Below are positions 1-5,774 of a stretch of 9,294 nucleotides of DNA, one piece after another. The stretch lies in contig CALCDS010000224.1 in the NCBI GenBank assembly GCA_937900065.1, positions 1 to 9,294 of the forward strand, given 5' to 3'. The position numbers and the translations under genes are program-made. The stretch's first letter is position 1. Each line of letters starts with the position of its first letter. Source of the stretch: an uncultured Clostridiaceae bacterium. Lineage in GTDB: Bacteria > Bacillota > Clostridia > Clostridiales > Oxobacteraceae. The notes beneath the pieces were generated by a model. The model was not told where the DNA came from. It was given only the letters and a program-made list of their open reading frames with translations, and did not search any database.

Positions 1-330
1 AGTTTAAATTATACTTTGGAAGAATTCAGATATAACCCTGTAAATCAAAAGATAACCGGAAAAATCAAAGGGGAATCCGACAAAGATTATGAATTTGATC
101 TGAGAGGTCAGGATAATTTAGGAAACAAGGTGGTTTTTTCATTGAGAAGGATGAGTGATAAAAATTTTATACTTGCTTATGAAAATATTTACGGAGATTT
201 ATCCGATAAAGCTACATCTGTTACTTTGACTCCTTATGCCAGGGAATTTCCTAAAAAAAGCGGTAAGGTAAGCGGAGAATTTAAAAAAGTGGGAGAGAGT
301 TTTACCATCAATTTAAAATCCAATAAATAA
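1..330 (+). CDS. C-terminal fragment, DUF4179-like protein (5' end outside window)
   Basis: The reading frame is open from base 1 to a TAA at 328-330, giving 109 visible residues, so the gene begins upstream of the window. A TTG at base 16 could be read as a start, but only 15 bases precede it and none resembles a ribosome binding site, so I treat the gene as truncated by the window edge. The fragment is rich in beta-prone, alternating polar and hydrophobic residues and has no membrane segment. Its end, with VTLTPYAREFPKKSGKVSGE followed by a short GESFTINL strand, resembles the extracytoplasmic C-terminal part of DUF4179/DUF5643 proteins. In Firmicutes these are membrane-anchored proteins often encoded next to ECF sigma factors. 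That match is from memory of the family pattern and is moderate at best. The function is not known. The gene is convergent with hppA. Confidence 0.6.
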   Translation, partial: SLNYTLEEFRYNPVNQKITGKIKGESDKDYEFDLRGQDNLGNKVVFSLRRMSDKNFILAYENIYGDLSDKATSVTLTPYAREFPKKSGKVSGEFKKVGESFTINLKSNK

Positions 331-413
331 GATATATATTACTATATAATTACAGATTATTTGATATAGATGTCTATCAGGGCTCTCACCATCAAGACCA
401 TGCTTAACATTTT

Positions 414-448
414 AAGGCCGCCACACTGAAAAATAGTGTGGCGGCCTT
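414..448. terminator. Bidirectional hairpin between convergent genes
   Basis: A perfect 14-bp inverted repeat (414-427 against 435-448) with a 7-nt loop stands out as a GC-rich block, ggccgccacact, in AT-rich surroundings. It begins about 22 nt beyond the hppA stop codon and 83 nt beyond the stop of the upstream plus-strand gene, so it can serve both convergent genes. The tails are only weakly T-rich on either strand. The terminator role therefore rests on stem strength and position, not on a classic U-tract. Confidence 0.65.
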
Positions 449-470
449 ATCAATGTTTATTCAAAAACAC

Positions 471-2510
471 CTATTTAAAAAGCGCAAATTTTATAAACAG
501 AGTGGCTGCAATCGACGCAACAAGCGATACGACTGTAATCTGAGTATTGATAGATGGTCCTGCAGTATCTTTGAAAGGATCACCGACAGTATCGCCTATA
601 ACAGCTGCTTTATGAGCTTCGGAGCCCTTGCCTCCGAATTCACCGGACTCAATAAATTTCTTTGAATTGTCCCAAAGCCCGCCTGCATTTGACATTAGGA
701 GTGCAAGCAGAAGTCCGGACATTATATTGCCTGCAAGATACCCTCCTATTGCATTTATGCCTCCTATAAAACCTACGGCAAGCGTAGAAAGTATAGCCAT
801 AAGGCCTGCAGGTATAAGCTCTTTTAGCGCACCTATTGTTGCGATATCTATGCATTTGCCATATTCAGGCTTTACACCCTTTTTGCCTTCCTTTAATCCA
901 GGTATGGTCATGAATTGTCTGTGTATTTCTTCGACCATTCTCTCAGCATTGCGGTTTACGCCAAGCATGAGCATTGCCGAGAATATAGCAGGTATGGCAA
1001 CTCCAACCAATACGCCAAAGAATACCAAAGGATCCATCAAGTTAAAGAATATTGAATTGCCTGTCGCATCTCGCACTATTTGCTGGTATGTCCCGAGAAG
1101 TGCTATCACGGTAAGCCCGGCAGCGCCTATTGCAAATCCTTTTGTAATCGCCTTAGCCGTGTTTCCTGCAGAATCAAGCTCATCCGTAACATCTATGACA
1201 TCATCCCCAAGGCCGCCCATTTCAGCAAGACCGCGGGCATTGTCAACTATTGGGCCGTATGCATCATTCGATACGACCATACCTACGATTGCAAGCATTC
1301 CAAGAGCAGACATGCTTATTCCAAACATAGGATAACCTTCTCCAAGCGGTTCACAGAGCTTATATGCTACAACTGCTGCGACTCCTATGCCTACAAGAGC
1401 CGGAAATGCACTGATTAGTCCATATGAAAAACCTGTGAGAATCGTGAATGCAGGGCCTGAATTAGATGCCTTTGCAACCATAGAAACAGGTTTTTTATCA
1501 TCGGAAGTAAAGTAATCCGAAGTGATACCGATAATCACACCTACAATAAGTCCAACAACAGTTGCACCCCAAATGCGAAGATTGTAATTGAATGCCAGTG
1601 AAGCTATTCCTGTAAGAACTACAAATATCCCGGTTGTCAAATATGTGCCCATATTAAGAGCATTGCTCGGATTTCCGTTCCTGCGGATTTTCACGCAGAA
1701 AACCCCAAGTATCGAAGATATAAGTCCAAGCGCAGCATAACAGAAAACAACATCTACCTGACCTATTGCGGAAGCTATAACAATACAGGCCGTAATAGCC
1801 GCCACGTTTGAATCGAAAAGATCTGCACCCATTCCAGCTACATCACCTACATTGTCACCTACATTGTCAGCAATAACGGCTGGATTTCTCGGATCATCCT
1901 CAGGAATGCCGAGTTCCACCTTTCCCACAAGGTCTGCACTTATATCAGCAGTTTTCGTATAAATGCCGCCTCCGGCCTTTGCAAAAAGTGCAAGCGAGCT
2001 TGCTCCAAAGCTAAACATAAGCGAAGCCGTTGCATCTTTTGTGAGCAAATAAATTGCACTCGTACCTATGAGCGAAACTCCTACAACAGCCATGCCCATA
2101 ACCGCTCCTCCACGAAAACCTATATTGAATGAGCGATCCAAACCCTTTTGAGCCGCATTAGCAGTTTTAACATTTGCTATTGTAGCGACCTTGATTCCTA
2201 TTTTACCGGCAAGTGCCGATAAAAGCGATCCTAATACGTACGCAACAGCCATCATAACATTTCTCAAGGGCGAACCCGCCCATATAGGTTCTGGAAGAAA
2301 AACAATTATAATACACGCAACTATTCCGACAAACCTTGAGAGCACCTTGTATTCCCTGTCAAGAAAAGTACCTGCTCCCTGCCGGATAAGAAGTCCTATA
2401 TCTTCCATGACCTCGTTGGCCCTTTCCTGTTTTAAAACCCAAGAATAAAAATAACCTGCAACCGCTAACGCAGCAATTGATGAAACGATTGATATAACTC
2501 CCCAGCCCAT
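471..2510 (-). CDS. hppA: Membrane-bound ion-translocating pyrophosphatase, K+-independent type
   Basis: This 679-residue integral membrane enzyme hydrolyses pyrophosphate and couples it to cation export across the cytoplasmic membrane. The length and many hydrophobic segments fit the family's roughly 16-helix fold. The diagnostic motifs are present: GGGIYTKTADISADLVGKVE (181-200), GIPEDDPRNP (201-210), DNVGDNVGD (215-223), DAYGPIVDN (416-424), WDNSKKF (613-619) and GDTVGDPFKDTAGPS (639-653). These supply the aspartates, lysines and asparagines that bind Mg-PPi. In GNTAKAITKG (449-458), Lys453 occupies the position that is Lys in K+-independent enzymes and Ala in K+-dependent ones, so K+-independent proton pumping is inferred. 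By counting from conserved motifs, three residues of the plant-enzyme ion gate differ: Glu301 is Ala237, Lys742 is Thr659 and Arg242 is Lys178. The ATG start follows AGGGAGG by 7 nt. Family assignment is firm; the transported ion is inferred. Confidence 0.96.
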   Translation of the reverse strand: MGWGVISIVSSIAALAVAGYFYSWVLKQERANEVMEDIGLLIRQGAGTFLDREYKVLSRFVGIVACIIIVFLPEPIWAGSPLRNVMMAVAYVLGSLLSALAGKIGIKVATIANVKTANAAQKGLDRSFNIGFRGGAVMGMAVVGVSLIGTSAIYLLTKDATASLMFSFGASSLALFAKAGGGIYTKTADISADLVGKVELGIPEDDPRNPAVIADNVGDNVGDVAGMGADLFDSNVAAITACIVIASAIGQVDVVFCYAALGLISSILGVFCVKIRRNGNPSNALNMGTYLTTGIFVVLTGIASLAFNYNLRIWGATVVGLIVGVIIGITSDYFTSDDKKPVSMVAKASNSGPAFTILTGFSYGLISAFPALVGIGVAAVVAYKLCEPLGEGYPMFGISMSALGMLAIVGMVVSNDAYGPIVDNARGLAEMGGLGDDVIDVTDELDSAGNTAKAITKGFAIGAAGLTVIALLGTYQQIVRDATGNSIFFNLMDPLVFFGVLVGVAIPAIFSAMLMLGVNRNAERMVEEIHRQFMTIPGLKEGKKGVKPEYGKCIDIATIGALKELIPAGLMAILSTLAVGFIGGINAIGGYLAGNIMSGLLLALLMSNAGGLWDNSKKFIESGEFGGKGSEAHKAAVIGDTVGDPFKDTAGPSINTQITVVSLVASIAATLFIKFALFK

Positions 2511-2517
2511 AGCAAAA

Positions 2518-2524
2518 CCTCCCT
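2518..2524 (-). promoter_or_regulatory. Ribosome binding site of hppA
   Basis: Read on the minus strand this is AGGGAGG, 7 nt before the ATG at 2510. It fixes the start of the pyrophosphatase, and the protein then opens directly with its first membrane helix, as expected for the family. I found no convincing promoter between this site and about 2700 on the minus strand. Confidence 0.85.
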
Positions 2525-2772
2525 TGTCTTAATTTAATACTTGATACATTATTTTGAAAACATATGAATCGGTCCATTTATTCCTACAGCATTTCGTGGA
2601 TAAAATGTGACACCATATCATGTTCACAAGAAGACTGTTTATTTGCTTTTAAAACTTATTTTTCTTTTTCAAACCACTTTACAATATAAAATGAATAGCA
2701 AACTATGTAAGACATATAACACATGAAATTAAAGGTATCACTTGGATCATAAGGTTTGAGTAGTAATTAATG

Positions 2773-2784
2773 AATGCATGCATT
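2773..2784. repeat. 12-bp perfect palindrome
   Basis: The sequence aatgcatgcatt is a perfect 12-bp palindrome in the hppA-chemoreceptor spacer. It has no loop and lies far from both start codons. It could be a protein binding site, but at this length in AT-rich DNA it may be chance. Confidence 0.3.
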
Positions 2785-2830
2785 GTAGTATATAAAAAGA
2801 CCAACCAAGATAACATTGTATCAGTATAAA

Positions 2831-2849
2831 ATCAAATTTTCAATTTGAT
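2831..2849. repeat. 8-bp inverted repeat with 3-nt centre
   Basis: The arms atcaaatt (2831-2838) and aatttgat (2842-2849) are perfect reverse complements around ttc. The site lies about 165 bp upstream of the probable chemoreceptor promoter and 320 bp upstream of the hppA start. It is a possible operator or small hairpin; no regulator for it is encoded next to it. Confidence 0.3.
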
Positions 2850-3014
2850 AAAATTATTATTCTGCATGTTTTCAGCCGATTTATAACCGTTAAATCGAAT
2901 ATATGCAAATAAATCTGATATTTAATAATTTTATATTAACTTCTTCACATTTAAATTGTTATAAAAAATACATCCCGTTAGTTTCCATAATGCTATTTAA
3001 CATCCCATACTCAA

Positions 3015-3043
3015 TTGACAGTTTAATTTTGCGGGTATAATAT
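3015..3043 (+). promoter_or_regulatory. Probable sigma-A promoter of the chemoreceptor gene
   Basis: A perfect -35 TTGACA (3015-3020) is followed by TATAAT at 3036-3041 with a 15-bp spacer, overlapped by TAATAT at 3038-3043 with the preferred 17-bp spacer. Either -10 gives a transcript starting near 3050 and a leader of about 190 nt before the ATG at 3240. The promoter looks vegetative and not of the flagellar sigma-28 type, which is notable for a chemotaxis gene. Confidence 0.6.
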
Positions 3044-3239
3044 TTAAATAGTTCCTTAATTCGGCGCGAAAGGTAATTTATTGTAATAGCTTTACTTGTA
3101 AATATACAGCATCTTTTATATTTTAAACCATCTTTATAAATAGAGCTTCAATATCCATATACAGATAATTGAAAGATTACCTGTTTTTATTTATTTCACG
3201 CCAGAGTCTTTATAAAATATTATCTATGGAGGTTATATT

Positions 3240-5024
3240 ATGAAATGGTTTAAGAAACGCAACATAGAAAACTCTCCAAAAAAGAGCATGAAAAAATCCA
3301 ATAATCCGATTCTGAAGTGGTTCAATAATTTGAAGATGTCATGGAAAATGGTACCGATTTATGTGTATATTGCATTGCTGATATGTATAATAGGATTCGT
3401 AGGCATATCAAATATGAACAAGATAAATAATAATGCGAACAATATGTACAACCGCAATTTAATAGGAGTGGATTCAATAAGAACTATAAAAAGCGATATT
3501 CTGCAAATCGGCAGCGATTACGAACTGCTGCTTTATATAAAGGACTCGGACAGGGCTTCAAGCATAAAAAGTGAAATCGATACATTGAAATCTCAAATCA
3601 ATTCAAAAATGGCGGATTATAAAACTGCTGTTTCGATAAATGGTGATGTTGAGGACTTATCCATATTTCAAAAATTTCTGCGGGATTTCAATTCCGCAGG
3701 CGAAGAGTACATTAAATTTATTGAAAATAACGATATCGACAATGCAAAAAAAGCTTACTCAGATATACTCACTGCACAAAGCAGCATAACTATATCTATT
3801 GATGCACTTGTTAATCAGGAAAGTGCTTCAGCAGCCCAAGCCGTTAAAGACAACAATTCTACTTACAAAAACTCATTGAACTCAATTTACATGGTAATAA
3901 TTTTAGGGATGCTCATAGCTATTGCATTCGGCATATTGTTTGCAAGGATTATATCAAAGCAGTTAAAGAATGTACTATCATTTGCAGAGGCTATAGGAAA
4001 TGGCGATTTGACACGTCAAATAGAAATCAACTCGAAAGACGAAGTCGGAGGCTTGGCAAAAGCTTTAAATAAAGCTTTGGAGAATGTGCGGGGATTGATT
4101 TCCGAAATATTAAAAAGTGCAAGCAGCATAAGCTCTTCAAGCGAAGAATTATCCGCTACTACGGAAGAGATTTCATCAAAAATAGAAATGGTAAATGAAT
4201 CGATAAATCAAATTTCAAAAGGAGCTCAGGATTTGAGCGCCTCTACAGAAGCTGCCAGCACTTCTACGGAAAAGATCAACTCTTCAACATTAAAACTTGC
4301 TGAAAGGTCAGAAAAGGCAGATGCGTCAGCCAAAGAAATCGCTGACAGGGCAACCAATATAAAAGAAAAGGGCACGAAAGCAATAGAAATAAGCAACAAA
4401 ACATATGAGGAACATCACGAAAGCATAGTAAAGGCAATTGAAGAGGGCAAGGTCGTAGAAGAAGTAAAATCAATGGCGGATTCCATTGGAAATATAGCAT
4501 CGCAAACCAATTTGCTGGCATTAAATGCTGCGATAGAAGCTGCAAGAGCAGGGGATCAGGGAAAAGGGTTTGCCGTTGTTGCGGAAGAGGTCAGAAAGCT
4601 CGCCGAGCAATCTTCAAAAATGGTTACAAATATACAGAATGTTGTTGCACAGGTCGAGACAGCATTTAAAAATTTATCTACAGGCAGCAGTGATTTGCTT
4701 GAATTTATGGTAAGCGATGTCCAACCAAACTATCAGCTTCTTATAAAAACCGGAAACCAGTACGAAAGCGATGCAAAATTTATAAATGAGATGGCATCGG
4801 ATATCGCTAAAGCTGCCGAACAAATGTCGGATACCGTAAAGCAAGTGAACAGTACGATACAAAGTGCATCTGCCACAGCACAGCAATCTTCGGCAAGTTC
4901 GGAGGAGATACTGGCAAGCATGAACGAAACAGCCACAGCCATATCCGAAGTCGCAAAATCGGCACAGAGCCAGGCTGCTTTGGCAGAAAAGTTCAACAGC
5001 ATAGTTGAAAAGTTTAAAATATAG
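3240..5024 (+). CDS. Methyl-accepting chemotaxis protein (transmembrane chemoreceptor)
   Basis: The protein has 594 residues with the standard chemoreceptor layout. It opens with a basic cytoplasmic stretch of about 35 residues and a first membrane helix (about 37-57). An all-helical extracytoplasmic sensor of about 155 residues follows, resembling the four-helix-bundle MCP type. Then come a second membrane helix (about 215-237), a HAMP domain (about 236-289) and a long coiled-coil signalling domain. The hairpin tip is clear at 424-438 (NLLALNAAIEAARAG), continuing into GFAVVAEEVRKLAEQS, the CheA/CheW contact region. It should modulate CheA kinase activity in response to an extracellular ligand I cannot name. 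The C-terminus ends in VEKFKI, with no aromatic pentapeptide tether for CheR. The ATG is preceded by GGAGG with 7-nt spacing. No other chemotaxis gene is adjacent, so it is an orphan receptor. Confidence 0.95.
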   Translation: MKWFKKRNIENSPKKSMKKSNNPILKWFNNLKMSWKMVPIYVYIALLICIIGFVGISNMNKINNNANNMYNRNLIGVDSIRTIKSDILQIGSDYELLLYIKDSDRASSIKSEIDTLKSQINSKMADYKTAVSINGDVEDLSIFQKFLRDFNSAGEEYIKFIENNDIDNAKKAYSDILTAQSSITISIDALVNQESASAAQAVKDNNSTYKNSLNSIYMVIILGMLIAIAFGILFARIISKQLKNVLSFAEAIGNGDLTRQIEINSKDEVGGLAKALNKALENVRGLISEILKSASSISSSSEELSATTEEISSKIEMVNESINQISKGAQDLSASTEAASTSTEKINSSTLKLAERSEKADASAKEIADRATNIKEKGTKAIEISNKTYEEHHESIVKAIEEGKVVEEVKSMADSIGNIASQTNLLALNAAIEAARAGDQGKGFAVVAEEVRKLAEQSSKMVTNIQNVVAQVETAFKNLSTGSSDLLEFMVSDVQPNYQLLIKTGNQYESDAKFINEMASDIAKAAEQMSDTVKQVNSTIQSASATAQQSSASSEEILASMNETATAISEVAKSAQSQAALAEKFNSIVEKFKI

Positions 5025-5092
5025 AATTTGTTAAATAAAAACCTTGGTTTTAATACTAAAAATATAATATTTGATTTCATGATTCATCGTAT

Positions 5093-5135
5093 AAATTTAA
5101 GGCATTGTTAACTATATCAACAGTGCCTTAAATTT
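5093..5135 (+). terminator. Hairpin terminator after the chemoreceptor gene
   Basis: Arms of 17 nt (5093-5109 and 5119-5135) pair perfectly except for one U-G wobble, around a 9-nt loop. The descending arm ends in aaatttt, giving a short U-run. The hairpin begins 68 nt after the chemoreceptor stop codon and lies upstream of the marR promoter. It is nearly symmetrical, but both flanking genes are on the plus strand. Confidence 0.7.
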
Positions 5136-5169
5136 TAAGATAGACCCAATCAAAACACATTCATTACCA

Positions 5170-5198
5170 TTTACTTTATTCAAATAAAGATGTATATT
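5170..5198 (+). promoter_or_regulatory. Candidate marR promoter with partly palindromic -10 flank
   Basis: TTTACT (5170-5175) and TATATT (5193-5198) are separated by 17 bp, a reasonable sigma-A match that would start transcription near 5205, about 60 nt before marR. Directly downstream, agaataattct (5201-5211) is a perfect 11-bp palindrome covering the expected start point. This could be an autoregulatory operator, but it is short and AT-rich. Confidence 0.45.
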
Positions 5199-5264
5199 AT
5201 AGAATAATTCTTATACGAAATATTATTATGCTAAATACTAAATTCCATAATTAAAGGTGAGAAA

Positions 5265-5699
5265 ATGGATATGGATTATGGAGCAATCATAACAAAACTT
5301 TTAGGAAAAACAAAATACAGCTTTAATAAGAGCATCAGGAACTATTTTTTCGGATGTGGTTTTACGATACCGCAATTAAAAGTGCTTTCAATACTTTCTC
5401 AAAACAGTGAAATGCGCATAAGCGATATAAGCACTGAGATAGGCTTTTCAAACAGCACTACTTCAGGTATCATAGACCGCCTTGAAAATATGGGGCTCGT
5501 AGAAAGGATCCGCCAGAAAAATGATCGGAGGGTCGTAAAAGTAGTGCTTACACAAAAGTCAAATAAATACGAGCACGATTTTGAATTGATGATCAATAAT
5601 TATTTTGCTGAGCTCTTCAGAAATGCATCTGAAGAGGATTTGAAAGCAGTTGCTTATGGTTTTGAAGTGTTTAATAGAATCCTTGACATTCAAAAATAA
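5265..5699 (+). CDS. MarR-family transcriptional regulator
   Basis: The protein has 144 residues, the usual MarR size, and should act as a dimeric winged-helix DNA-binding protein in the cytoplasm. The central part shows the fold: FTIPQLKVLSIL (33-44), a recognition region around ISDISTEIGFSNSTTSGIID, then GLVERIRQKNDRRVVKVVLT. The last stretch holds the DRR wing motif and the strand that closes the wing. The flanking helices would form the dimer interface. The only cysteine is Cys31 (GCGF). The start is uncertain by two codons: AGGTGA at 5255-5260 lies 4 nt from ATG 5265 and 10 nt from ATG 5271. It is followed in the same direction by ftsH after 75 bp containing a promoter and a perfect palindrome, so it may control ftsH and itself. 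Family assignment is firm; target and ligand are inferred or unknown. Confidence 0.93.
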   Translation: MDMDYGAIITKLLGKTKYSFNKSIRNYFFGCGFTIPQLKVLSILSQNSEMRISDISTEIGFSNSTTSGIIDRLENMGLVERIRQKNDRRVVKVVLTQKSNKYEHDFELMINNYFAELFRNASEEDLKAVAYGFEVFNRILDIQK

Positions 5700-5712
5700 C
5701 ATTCTATATAAT
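5683..5712 (+). promoter_or_regulatory. Consensus promoter of ftsH
   Basis: A perfect TTGACA (5683-5688) lies inside the last codons of marR, and a perfect TATAAT (5707-5712) lies in the spacer, with 18 bp between them. The expected start near 5719 gives ftsH its own transcript with a leader of about 55 nt. The -10 hexamer is embedded in the left arm of the 32-bp palindrome, so a protein bound there would block this promoter. Confidence 0.75.
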
Positions 5713-5735
5713 TTAATGAACATTAAATTATATAG
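5704..5735. repeat. Perfect 32-bp palindrome, candidate operator for ftsH
   Basis: The arms ctatataatttaatg (5704-5718) and cattaaattatatag (5721-5735) are exact reverse complements around a 2-nt centre. The palindrome covers the ftsH -10 box and the expected start point. No T-run follows, and the 2-nt centre is poor for a terminator loop, so an operator is the better reading. The neighbouring MarR protein is the natural candidate to bind it. In transcripts reading through from marR it could also form a hairpin. Confidence 0.7.
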
Positions 5736-5762
5736 TCAAGCTTAAAATATTTAATCTGAAAT

Positions 5763-5768
5763 GAGGTG
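5763..5768 (+). promoter_or_regulatory. Ribosome binding site deciding the ftsH start
   Basis: GAGGTG lies 6 nt before ATG 5775. An in-frame GTG at 5766 overlaps this site and has no ribosome binding site of its own at suitable spacing, so the ATG is preferred and the protein begins MQPIKKN. Confidence 0.8.
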
Positions 5769-5774
5769 CTTGAT

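Larger units (their letters stand above)
2525..3239. other. Gene-free AT-rich divergent spacer
   Basis: About 700 bp separate the divergent hppA and chemoreceptor genes. Neither strand shows an open frame of useful length with a ribosome binding site. The content is very AT-rich. It holds a good plus-strand promoter near 3015-3043, two short perfect palindromes (2773-2784 and 2831-2849) and an approximately 190-nt untranslated leader ahead of the chemoreceptor. I looked for a c-di-GMP riboswitch core, a sigma-28 promoter and tRNA-like cloverleaf sequences and saw none. Much of the spacer remains unexplained. Confidence 0.6.

Noticed and set aside
16..18. TTG as a real start for the first gene
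   Set aside because: The frame is open from base 1, no ribosome binding site can be seen, and the product looks like a C-terminal domain only.
628..1335. Long open frame of 235 codons on the plus strand, opposite hppA
   Set aside because: It lies entirely antisense to a strongly supported pyrophosphatase gene. Its protein is proline- and serine-rich as expected for an antisense shadow, and it has no recognisable domain.
2850..2930. Sigma-28 (flagellar) promoter near ccgat and ctgatat
   Set aside because: No TAAA element sits at the required 15-bp distance from either candidate -10.
3050..3239. c-di-GMP riboswitch in the chemoreceptor leader
   Set aside because: The conserved GCAAA-type core and tetraloop-receptor segments of that class are not visible.
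5038..5051. aaaacc-tt-ggtttt inverted repeat as the chemoreceptor terminator
   Set aside because: A 2-nt loop and a 6-bp AT-rich stem are too weak. The 17-bp hairpin at 5093-5135 is far better.
5704..5735. The 32-bp palindrome as a terminator of marR
   Set aside because: The centre is only 2 nt, the stem is almost all A-T, no U-tract follows, and it overlaps a consensus -10 box. An operator explains it better.
5766..5768. GTG start for ftsH
   Set aside because: It overlaps the GAGGTG ribosome binding site that serves the ATG at 5775.
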